From Planctomycetota bacterium (GTDB lineage Bacteria > Planctomycetota > OFTM77), in NCBI GenBank assembly GCA_029260795.1, contig JAJDCO010000096.1:1-64000 (forward strand): a stretch of DNA of 64,000 nt, given 5' to 3'. The translations under genes were made by a program, and so were the position numbers. The number at the start of each line of letters is the position of its first letter. Position 1 is the first letter of the stretch. Shown in pieces: positions 26,524 through 34,271 of this stretch. Below the pieces are notes generated by a model. The model was not told where the DNA came from and made no database searches. It saw nothing but the letters and a program-made list of their open reading frames with translations.

Positions 26524-26785
26524 GGGTTCCCGAGGGAAGGTGGGAGATCGAGGGGCGCGGCGGCCGCGTGGCCGGAGCGAAGAGTCGTAAACCGTTAGCT
26601 TATGCCAAGATCGAGGAGTGTCAACGCCAGGGGTCCGCCGCGGCCCGCCCGATCCCCGTAGCCGGCGCCGCCTCAAGAACTTGCAGGATCCCGTCGATAA
26701 GCAACCAGGCAAGCGATTCCACCGTGCGCTCGTTTCGAGCCTGCGGCAACGCGTGCGAGTCGAACAACCGGGGCGGCTGGAACTC

Positions 26786-28351
26786 ATGGCACTCTATCTC
26801 GTGATCACGACCTGCGCGGCTTCGCTGGCCTGGGTCCTGACGCCGTGGATTCGGCGAGTTGCGATCGTGTCGGGTATCCTGGATTACCCAGGTGGACGCA
26901 AGGTCCACTTGGTCTCGACGCCACGCTTCGGTGGGGTCGCCATCTATCTGGCATTCCTGCTGACGGCCCTCGGCGTGTACTGGTATCGCGAGCTGGCGTC
27001 GCCGAGCTTCCCGTTCGACGTGATCCAGTTCTCGGGGTTGATGTTCGGGGCGACGGCCATCCTGCTGGTCGGGATCTACGACGATCTATGGGATCTGAGG
27101 GCGGGCGTGAAGCTGGGCCTCGAGGTGTTGGTGGCGCTCGTCGTCGCGGGCCTGGGGATCCGTATCGAGACCGTGACGATTCCGGGCGTCGGCCTCCTCG
27201 AGCTGGGGGTGTGGTCGATTCCGGCGACCGTGCTCTGGATCGTGGGCATCGCGAACGCGTTCAACCTGATCGACGGCATCGACGGGCTGAGCACGGGCGT
27301 CGCGATGATCGCGTCGACGATCTCGTTCATGATCTCGATGTACCTTGGTCGCACCGAGGTGGCTCTGTACTTCGCGGTGCTCGCCGGCGCGACATTGGGA
27401 TTCCTCCGCTACAACTACAACCCGGCGCAAGTCTTCCTCGGGGACTCGGGATCGCTGTTCCTGGGCTACACGTTGGCCGTCGTCTCGTTGCTCGGCCTTC
27501 AGAAGAGTGCGACCGTCGTCTCGATTCTGGTGCCGGTTCTCGCGCTCGGCTTGCCGATTGCCGACGTGCTGCTGGCGGTGCTCCGGCGCTACATGCGAGC
27601 TGTCTTGGGTCGACGGGGCAGTGACTGGATTCGCGCCTCACTGCGCTTCTGGGTCGCTTTCCAACCCGACAAGGAGCACATTCATCACCGTCTTCTCGGC
27701 GCGGGCTTCAGCCATCGTCAAGCCGTGCATTGCCTCTACCTCGGCGGGTTCTTCCTCGGGCTGATCGCGTTCTCTCTGACTGCGATTCAACATCGCGGCC
27801 TGGCAGTGATCTTGATCTACCTCGCGATCGTGACGGCGATCGGTGTTCGAAAGCTCGGCTTTCTCCGACCGGTCGGAGCGGACCTTCCTCAGACGAGCAT
27901 CGCCCGCCGATTGCCCAATGCCGCGCTGGTGGCTCTCGATGCGCGCGGTGACGTTGCGCCACGCATCGCGGCGGCCGCCGAGGAGCGGGATTGGAGGCTC
28001 GTCGTCGCGTCGTCGCCTCGTGAGCTGGCTGCGAAGGCAAGGGAGCAGAGCTTCATCGCTTTCGTTGTGCCACCCGAGCTCGCGGTTGCTCCCGAGGTCC
28101 AGGCGTTGCGCGAGACCCGTCCCTACGCGATCTGGCTCACGGCGCCCGGGGTCGGAGACCCGGGCGAGTCGGGAGCGGGCTGGTTCGACCGGATTCCGCA
28201 TTGCATTGACGAGGTCCCGGCCGTCCTCGCCCGTGTCGAGGAGGTCGCTGCCCTGCGCAACCGTCTCCGCTACTTCAAGAGCCTCCTCTGGCTAACGCTC
28301 ATCTGGCTGCCGATCATCCTGTACTTCCTGATCAGCGCCTCTCTGCAATGA
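26786..28351 (+). CDS. polyprenyl-phosphate N-acetylhexosamine-1-phosphate transferase (WecA/TagO/MraY family) with C-terminal extension
   Basis: A 521-residue polytopic membrane enzyme that starts lipid-linked polymer synthesis by moving a sugar-1-phosphate from a UDP-sugar to undecaprenyl phosphate. Conserved sites are visible: D99-D100 (GIYDDLWDL), NAFNLIDGIDGLS at 157-169, FLGDSGSLFLGY and the HIHHRLL loop. WecA/TagO proteins are usually 320-370 residues; this one adds about 150 soluble residues (beginning TSIARRLPNAALVALDARGD) ending in one more membrane helix (LLWLTLIWLPIILYFLISA). The extension resembles a small nucleotide-fold domain of unknown role. The ATG at 26786 starts the first helix; upstream frame is non-family. 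Confidence 0.88.
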   Translation: MALYLVITTCAASLAWVLTPWIRRVAIVSGILDYPGGRKVHLVSTPRFGGVAIYLAFLLTALGVYWYRELASPSFPFDVIQFSGLMFGATAILLVGIYDDLWDLRAGVKLGLEVLVALVVAGLGIRIETVTIPGVGLLELGVWSIPATVLWIVGIANAFNLIDGIDGLSTGVAMIASTISFMISMYLGRTEVALYFAVLAGATLGFLRYNYNPAQVFLGDSGSLFLGYTLAVVSLLGLQKSATVVSILVPVLALGLPIADVLLAVLRRYMRAVLGRRGSDWIRASLRFWVAFQPDKEHIHHRLLGAGFSHRQAVHCLYLGGFFLGLIAFSLTAIQHRGLAVILIYLAIVTAIGVRKLGFLRPVGADLPQTSIARRLPNAALVALDARGDVAPRIAAAAEERDWRLVVASSPRELAAKAREQSFIAFVVPPELAVAPEVQALRETRPYAIWLTAPGVGDPGESGAGWFDRIPHCIDEVPAVLARVEEVAALRNRLRYFKSLLWLTLIWLPIILYFLISASLQ

Positions 28352-28361
28352 GGTCGAATCC

Positions 28362-28484
28362 ATGACCACGAGCACGCGTTCCCGCAAGATGCTGACGTTC
28401 ACCGTCTCCTTCACCTTGGGCGGTTTGTTGATGCTCTTCTTCCTCTTCCTCCTGATCCTCAACGGAGCGATCTGGGGCACGTAA
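28362..28484 (+). CDS. 40-residue single-pass membrane peptide
   Basis: A short gene 10 bp after the WecA-like stop, with GAGGT 8 bases before its ATG. The 40-residue product has a basic N-terminus (TTSTRSRKM) and one strong membrane helix (LGGLLMLFFLFLLILNG), ending IWGT. Its tight spacing and good ribosome site support translation as part of the same transcript, perhaps as a small partner of the membrane transferase. No family is recognised. Confidence 0.6.
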   Translation: MTTSTRSRKMLTFTVSFTLGGLLMLFFLFLLILNGAIWGT

Positions 28485-28783
28485 CGCCGACGAGCCTCGG
28501 TCCCTCTGAGGATCGTGCAGACCGCCTCCCCTCGACATGCGTTCGTCAACGCCGCGAGACGGAAGTCGCAGATGTTGGTGGAGGCTACCGACTCATTCCC
28601 GAAGCGAGGAGGAGGCACTCACTCCGGTTTCGGAGCGGTACGACCCTCCTACTTTTTTGCTGGACAGCCCGAACTCGCCGGAGTAAGAAAAGTCGGACCA
28701 AATGGTCTGTTTTTTCTTGGGCGCTCGTGCCGGCGACCGCGAAGCGCGCACATCAGCTTTGCTGCGAAGGTGTGTGGAGTGCC
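28485..28783. promoter_or_regulatory. upstream region of the nxr-like operon with AT-rich dyad
   Basis: 299 bp without a supported gene, lying before the molybdoenzyme operon. At 28690-28716 an AT-rich patch reads AAGTCGGACCAAATGGTCTG then six T; GACCA at 28696-28700 and TGGTC at 28703-28707 are inverted around AA. It could be an operator for the Rrf2 regulator encoded downstream, or a weak intrinsic terminator of the previous transcript. The sequence stands out against its GC-rich surroundings. Confidence 0.4.
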
Positions 28784-30418
28784 ATGAAACGGGAGAGTAC
28801 ATCAGCCGGCGGCGTGAAGTGGCGAGTCGGGTTGGCTGTTGCCTGGAGCGTATTGGCGGCGGCTTCGGTGGTGGGGGCGGCAGTTCGACTGTCTGGGATC
28901 GGGCAGGAGGAGTCGCCGCCTCGAGTGCAGTTGGCAAACGGCGTCGACGGTGAGCAGCTCTACCTGCGCTACTGCGCATCCTGTCACGGGCTGAGTGGAG
29001 CTGGGGACGGCGAGGCCGCGTATCTCCTGAACCCCCGAGCGCGTGACTTCACGTCTGGGCGATTCCGGCTGGTCTCCACCCGGAACGGTGTGCCGACGGA
29101 GTCGGATCTGATTCAGACCCTCCAGCGGGGGATGCCTGGCTCAGCGATGCCTCCGTGGGACTGGATGTCGAAGGCCCAGTTGACGGAGCTCGCGAAGCAT
29201 GTGCTCCGGCTCGCCGAGGAGGGTCTCGCCAAGGAGATGATCACCGCGGCCGAAGAGTTCGGAGACGAGCTGACTCTGGAGGAGGCTCGCGGGTACGCCC
29301 AGGAGCGGCTGGTTCCTGGCGAGTCGATTGCGGTGCCGTCTCCATTGGAGATGACTCCAGTGACGTCAATGACAGGTCGGCGCCTCTACAATCGGATGTG
29401 TCGATCGTGTCACGGCGACAATGGACGAGGAGAAGGAGTCGAAGAGCAGCGCAACGAGGACGGCACACGCAATTACCCGCGTGACTTTACGGCGGGAGTG
29501 TTCAAGGGCGGCGCCGATCACACCGCTCTGGTGAGGCGGATTGCGGGAGGGATGCCGGGCAGCCCGATGCCGGCGGCGACGCTGGCGGATCCTGGGCAAG
29601 CGGCGTACCTGGCCGCGTACGTGCAGAGCCTGGTGGCCCCTGGAGCCCAGGAGCGGTCGCAGTCGAGTCAGAGGACAATCGCAGTTCCGCGCGTCGACGA
29701 GCTTCCGGCTGGGTGCGAAGACGCGGTTTGGACCGGTGTCGAACCTGTGTGGGTCGCGCTGACGCCTCTTTGGTGGCGAAATGACCGAGTCGAAGGTCTG
29801 CTGGTCAGAGCGGTCCACGATGGGGAACGAGTGGCTGTGCACATGTCCTGGGAGGACGGGGAGCGAGACGACGAGCTTCTCGGAATGCACACCTTCAGTG
29901 ACGCGGCTGCCATCATGTTGGCCGCGGCCGAAGAGCCACCGAATCTTCTCATGGGTTCCTGGGACGATGCGGTGGAGATCGGCTACTGGAAGGCCGCCTG
30001 GGAGCGGGAGCGCGAAGCCGCGCGCGGGATGAGTGATCGGTTTCCGCTGATGATGCCGGATCCGTTCGCGCATGCATTGCCCGGCAGTTTCTCGAGCTTG
30101 CTCCTGACGGCGCGCGCGGTCGGAAACACGCAGGCCCTGCCACGGCGCGAGCAGGCGGCCGAGAGCCTGAGTGCGCGCGGTTTCGGCACGTTGACAACGG
30201 CCTTGGCCGCGTCGGCTTGGCAGGCGTCGAGCCAGGTCAGCGAAGATGGCTTCTGGGAAGTCCTGTTCGTACGCCCTCTGAATCCGGCGGGCTCGAGTGT
30301 ATCGATCGTGCCCGGAGATCGGCTCTTCACCAGCTTTGCGGTGTGGGACGGTGAAGCGGGCGATCGAAACGGGCAAAAATCGGTGACCGTCTGGCAGAAA
30401 CTGGAGTTGGAGCGTTGA
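28784..30418 (+). CDS. nxrC: NXR-like gamma subunit: two cytochrome c motifs plus ethylbenzene-dehydrogenase-type heme b domain
   Basis: A 544-residue exported electron-transfer subunit. An N-terminal membrane/signal segment (VGLAVAWSVLAAASVVGAAV) is followed by two c-type heme domains: C64-x2-C67-H68 (CASCHG) and C206-x2-C209-H210 (CRSCHG), with GMPGSAMPPW and GMPGSPMPAA as likely methionine-ligand loops. The C-terminal half (about 300-540) resembles the EB_dh domain binding heme b in gamma subunits of type II DMSO-reductase enzymes (MSWEDGERDD, AVWDGEAGDRNGQKSVTVWQ). It starts the operon and overlaps the alpha-subunit region. Fusion of two c-type domains with the b-type domain recalls NxrC of nitrite oxidoreductases. 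Electrons probably pass to or from a periplasmic carrier. Confidence 0.8.
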   Translation: MKRESTSAGGVKWRVGLAVAWSVLAAASVVGAAVRLSGIGQEESPPRVQLANGVDGEQLYLRYCASCHGLSGAGDGEAAYLLNPRARDFTSGRFRLVSTRNGVPTESDLIQTLQRGMPGSAMPPWDWMSKAQLTELAKHVLRLAEEGLAKEMITAAEEFGDELTLEEARGYAQERLVPGESIAVPSPLEMTPVTSMTGRRLYNRMCRSCHGDNGRGEGVEEQRNEDGTRNYPRDFTAGVFKGGADHTALVRRIAGGMPGSPMPAATLADPGQAAYLAAYVQSLVAPGAQERSQSSQRTIAVPRVDELPAGCEDAVWTGVEPVWVALTPLWWRNDRVEGLLVRAVHDGERVAVHMSWEDGERDDELLGMHTFSDAAAIMLAAAEEPPNLLMGSWDDAVEIGYWKAAWEREREAARGMSDRFPLMMPDPFAHALPGSFSSLLLTARAVGNTQALPRREQAAESLSARGFGTLTTALAASAWQASSQVSEDGFWEVLFVRPLNPAGSSVSIVPGDRLFTSFAVWDGEAGDRNGQKSVTVWQKLELER

Positions 30419-30432
30419 AGGAAGAGGCGAGC

Positions 30433-33400
30433 ATGAGCCCGAAAGGAAACCGAGAGCCGCACGAGCCGACCCCGAAGCCTCCTCTGGGTCTGTCGAGGCG
30501 AGATTTTTTGCGACTCGCGTCGGCGGGGTCCGTGCTGGCCGCGTCCCCGTGGAAGGCATTGGCTGGTGGCCTCCGACAAGACGAGAAGATCGAGAACCCG
30601 CTGACTCACTACCCGTCGCGGGATTGGGAGAAGATCTATCGAGACCAATACCGATACGACCGGATGTTCAGTTGGGTGTGCGCACCCAACGACACGCACA
30701 TGTGTCGGATGCAGGCGTTCGTCCGCAATGGCGTGATGATTCGGGCCGAGCAGAGCTACGACCACGATCGCTACGGAGATCTCTACGGGAATAAGGCGAC
30801 CTCGGCCTGGAATCCGCGGGGCTGCCCGAAGGGGTTCACGTTCCAACGCCGGGTCTATGGTCCCTATCGCCTGAAAGGACCCGTGCTGAGAAAGGGCTGG
30901 CAGGAGTGGGCCGACGATGGCTTTCCCTCCCTCTCTGACCAACCGGAGCTCCGGAAGCGGTACCGTTTCGACGACCGAGGCAACGACAGCTTCGTGCGAG
31001 TCAGCTGGGAAGAGGTCTCGGATTACGTCGCCCGCGGCCTGGAGGCCGTTGCCACGACTTACAGTGGCGACGAGGGTGAGCGCCGATTGATGAAGGACGG
31101 CTACGAGCCCGAGATGTTGACGCATTGGCAGGGCGCTGGCACCCGAACCATGAAGATCGGCTCCTCGTTGCCGGTGCATGGCGTGATCGGGAAGTTCGGA
31201 CTGTTTCGCTTCGCCAACATGATGGCGCTGCTCGACCACCATGCGCGGGGAGCCAGCCGGGAGGAGGCGAAGGGAGCTCGGGAATGGACCGAGTACACAT
31301 GGCGTGGTGATCAAGCGCCTGGACAGCCTTTCGTTCATGGCCTCCAGACCTCCGACATGGACATCAATGACCTGCGATTCTCGAAGCTGACGATTCAGAT
31401 CGGCAAGAATCTCATCGAAAACAAGATGCCTGAGTCGCACTGGCTCAATGAGGTCATCGAGCGCGGCGGAAAGATCGTTGTCATCGCGCCTGACTACAAC
31501 GCTCCGAGTGCGAAGGCCAATTACTCGATCGGCGTCCGTCCGGGCCTCTCGGACACGGCAGTGCTCCTCGCCATCAGTAAGATCCTGATGGACCGAGGCT
31601 GGATCGACGAAGAGTTCGTCATCCAGTTCACCGACCTACCGTTGCTCGTCCGCACGGACACTCTGCGACGCCTACGGCCTGAAGAGGTGATCCCCGGCTA
31701 TCGCCCAGAGAATCTGGCCGGTGGCCCTTCGATGACGACGCAGGGCCTCACGGAGGAGCAGCGCGAGCGAATTGGCGACTTCGTGATCTGGGACCTCGAG
31801 CATGGCCGAGTCGTCCCGCTCAGCCGCGAGGGCGTGGGAAGCCGGGCCCCGAGCCGAGCTGCGCTGCGAGGCACCTTCGAGGTCGAGACCCTTGAAGGTG
31901 AGAAGATCGAGGTGATGCCCGCCTTCGAGATGTATCTCCGACACCTCGCCGACTATGACCTCGAGACGGTCGAGGAGATCTCGGGTGCACCGCCCGCTCT
32001 TGTCGAGCGGCTTGCCCGTGATATCTGGGAGACGACCCAGGCGGGTGGACCGGTCTCCATCCACCATGGTGAGGGCACGAATCACTACTTCCATGCCACG
32101 TTGCACAACCGTGCCTGCTATTTGCCGATGATGCTCACGGGGAACATCGGGAAACACGGTGCCGGGGTTCATACTTGGGCAGGCAACTACAAGGGGGCCC
32201 TTTTCCAAGCCTCGGCGTGGAGCGGTCCGGGTGTCGGCGTCTACACGCACGAGGACCCTTTTCAGCCTCGCCTCGACGAGGATGCGACGCTCCACCACGA
32301 CGAACTTCGCAACTTCACTCTGGGAGAAGACGTCGCCTTCTGGGGGCATGGTGATCGACCGTTGATCGTGGAGACGCCCGAAACGGGGCGCCAGGTCTTC
32401 ACGGGAACGACGCACATGCCCACGCCGACCAAGCTCATGTGGTACAACAACGCGAACCTGATCAACCAGGCGAAGTGGGCCTACCAGCTGATCGTGCACA
32501 TCTTGCCGAAGATCGACATGATCGTCGATCAGCAGGTCGAGTGGACGGGGTCGGCGGAGTACGCGGACGTAGTCTTGCCCGCGAATAGCTGGGTCGAGTT
32601 CGAAGACCTGGAGATGGGCGCCTCGTGCTCGAATCCGTTCTTGCAAGTCTGGGGTGGGGACGGGATCGCTCCGCTCTACGACTCCAAGGATGATGCCGAG
32701 ATCTTCGCCGGGGTCTCCCGAGCTCTGAGTCGGCGAACGGGCGATCGACGCTTCGGGGACTATTGGAAATACATCACCGAGAAGAAGGCGCGGGTCTACC
32801 TGCAGAGAGTCCTCGACAGCTGTACGACCACACGTGGCGAGGAGGGCGCGTACCAGATCGACGAGATCCTGGCCGGGAAGTACGGCGGCGTACCGGGTGG
32901 GGCACTCATGCTGTTTCGCACCTATCCGCGAGTTCCCTTCTACGAGCAGATTCACGACGGAGTCCCGTTCTATACCGATCACGGGCGCCTGTCGGCGTAC
33001 TGCGATCTGCCGGAGGCCATTGCCTACGGTGAGAACCTCATCGTTCACCGTGAAGGCCCGGAGGCGACTCCGTACCTGCCCAATGTCATCGTCTCCTCCA
33101 GTCCGTACTGCCGTCCCCGCGACTATGGGATCCCCGTCGAAGACATGGACCCGGATCGACGGACGGTTCGAAACGTGAAGCAGCCTTGGAGTCGCGTCAA
33201 GCATACCGTCAATCCGCTTTGGGCCGAGGGCTTCCGATTCCTGTGCTCGACTCCGAAGAGCCGTCACACGACGCACTCTTCCTGGTCGACGGTCGACTGG
33301 CATTGGATCTGGGATTCGAGCTTCGGTGATCCTTATCGGAGCGATGCTCGCGCTCCTGGATCGGGAGATCGTCAGATCCAAATGAATCCCCGCGCCGCTG

Positions 33401-33936
33401 GTGACCTCGGGCTGGTGGAGGGCGATTACGTCTACGTGGATGCGAATCCCGCCGACCGCCCTTTCGTCGGGGCCGAAGCGGGTACCTTTCGATCGCGTGC
33501 CTTCCGCTGCATGGTGCGGCTCAAGCTGAATGCTTCACTTCCCTACGCCATGACCATCATGAAGCACACGGGCTGGATCGCCACGGAAAGGACCGTGCAG
33601 GGGCATGAGAGTCGAAAGGACGGGCGAGCCCTCGCGGACGGCACGGGCTACCAGTCGAACTACCGCTACGGCTCCCATCAGAGCATCACTCGGAGTTGGT
33701 TGATGCCGATGCACCAGACTGACACCCTGTTTCATAAGCAAACGGGGTCCATGAGCTTCGTCTTCGGCTTTGCAGTCGACAACCACGGCGTCAACACGGT
33801 TCCCAAGGAGACTCTCGTGCGCATCGTGCGCGCCGAGGCAGGACATTGGCCACCCGCGTCGAGCGGCCGAACGACGGCCTCCCTCTCGGACGAGATGAAG
33901 CAGTATCTCGTCGGTGATTACGTCAAAAGGAGCTGA
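30433..33936 (+). CDS. nxrA: molybdopterin oxidoreductase alpha subunit, nitrite-oxidoreductase-like (type II DMSO reductase family)
   Basis: A 1167-residue catalytic subunit expected to bind Mo-bisMGD and one [4Fe-4S] cluster. A Tat signal (SRRDFLRLASAGSVLAAS, residues 21-38) shows export to the periplasm. The cluster motif is C83-x3-D87-x3-C91 with C131 in RGCPKG, i.e. the type II H/C-x3-C-x3-C pattern with Asp in second place. Molybdopterin-binding stretches such as KIVVIAPDYNAPSAKANYSI and MLTGNIGKHGAGVHTWAG follow. Length (about 1150) and a NxrB-like partner favour the Nitrospira/anammox-type NXR group over NarG or ethylbenzene dehydrogenase. Direction (nitrite oxidation or nitrate reduction) and even the substrate cannot be read from sequence. 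I used the ATG at 30433 after GGAAGAGG; a TTG start at 30415 is also open. Confidence 0.8.
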   Translation: MSPKGNREPHEPTPKPPLGLSRRDFLRLASAGSVLAASPWKALAGGLRQDEKIENPLTHYPSRDWEKIYRDQYRYDRMFSWVCAPNDTHMCRMQAFVRNGVMIRAEQSYDHDRYGDLYGNKATSAWNPRGCPKGFTFQRRVYGPYRLKGPVLRKGWQEWADDGFPSLSDQPELRKRYRFDDRGNDSFVRVSWEEVSDYVARGLEAVATTYSGDEGERRLMKDGYEPEMLTHWQGAGTRTMKIGSSLPVHGVIGKFGLFRFANMMALLDHHARGASREEAKGAREWTEYTWRGDQAPGQPFVHGLQTSDMDINDLRFSKLTIQIGKNLIENKMPESHWLNEVIERGGKIVVIAPDYNAPSAKANYSIGVRPGLSDTAVLLAISKILMDRGWIDEEFVIQFTDLPLLVRTDTLRRLRPEEVIPGYRPENLAGGPSMTTQGLTEEQRERIGDFVIWDLEHGRVVPLSREGVGSRAPSRAALRGTFEVETLEGEKIEVMPAFEMYLRHLADYDLETVEEISGAPPALVERLARDIWETTQAGGPVSIHHGEGTNHYFHATLHNRACYLPMMLTGNIGKHGAGVHTWAGNYKGALFQASAWSGPGVGVYTHEDPFQPRLDEDATLHHDELRNFTLGEDVAFWGHGDRPLIVETPETGRQVFTGTTHMPTPTKLMWYNNANLINQAKWAYQLIVHILPKIDMIVDQQVEWTGSAEYADVVLPANSWVEFEDLEMGASCSNPFLQVWGGDGIAPLYDSKDDAEIFAGVSRALSRRTGDRRFGDYWKYITEKKARVYLQRVLDSCTTTRGEEGAYQIDEILAGKYGGVPGGALMLFRTYPRVPFYEQIHDGVPFYTDHGRLSAYCDLPEAIAYGENLIVHREGPEATPYLPNVIVSSSPYCRPRDYGIPVEDMDPDRRTVRNVKQPWSRVKHTVNPLWAEGFRFLCSTPKSRHTTHSSWSTVDWHWIWDSSFGDPYRSDARAPGSGDRQIQMNPRAAGDLGLVEGDYVYVDANPADRPFVGAEAGTFRSRAFRCMVRLKLNASLPYAMTIMKHTGWIATERTVQGHESRKDGRALADGTGYQSNYRYGSHQSITRSWLMPMHQTDTLFHKQTGSMSFVFGFAVDNHGVNTVPKETLVRIVRAEAGHWPPASSGRTTASLSDEMKQYLVGDYVKRS

Positions 33937-33938
33937 GC

Positions 33939-34271
33939 ATGGACGCGAAGGCGCCGACAACCGGAGAGCCTCGCCCTGAGCGACCGGCTGGGCCCGATGA
34001 TCCTCTGGAGCTGGCCATTGGGTTTGGACCGGGAGATTCGGAACACATGATGGATTGCCTGGTGGAGGAGTACGCCCGGTTGGGATGGGGGATAGACCAA
34101 ATCGAGGCAATCTTCGTCAAGCCTTTCTTTCGGGCGACCTACGGTCTGGGGCAGTCCCTGGGGCAGGCCGAGCTGCGTGAACGGATCCGACAGGTACTGG
34201 AACGATGTGGCGTGCTGCGCTTCCAGGTGTCATTGGAGAGGACGGAGGACGGCGATGGCCCAGGTGTATAA
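33939..34271 (+). CDS. small protein of unknown function between alpha and beta subunit genes
   Basis: A 110-residue soluble protein without signal peptide or membrane segment. The ATG is 2 bp after the alpha-subunit stop, behind AAAAGGAG, and its end overlaps the beta-subunit start by 17 bp, so it is certainly read with both. An acidic, proline-rich head (residues 1-22) is followed by a compact helical part: PLELAIGFGPGDSEHMMDCL, EEYARLGWGIDQIEAIFVKP and RERIRQVLERCGVLRFQVSL. It has two cysteines (C40 and C89) but no Fe-S motif. I do not recognise the family. Its place suggests a maturation or assembly factor for the molybdoenzyme, which is inference. Confidence 0.75.
   Translation: MDAKAPTTGEPRPERPAGPDDPLELAIGFGPGDSEHMMDCLVEEYARLGWGIDQIEAIFVKPFFRATYGLGQSLGQAELRERIRQVLERCGVLRFQVSLERTEDGDGPGV

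Noticed and set aside
31672..33381. 569-codon minus-strand frame
   Set aside because: Antisense to the molybdoenzyme alpha subunit, with no domain or ribosome site.
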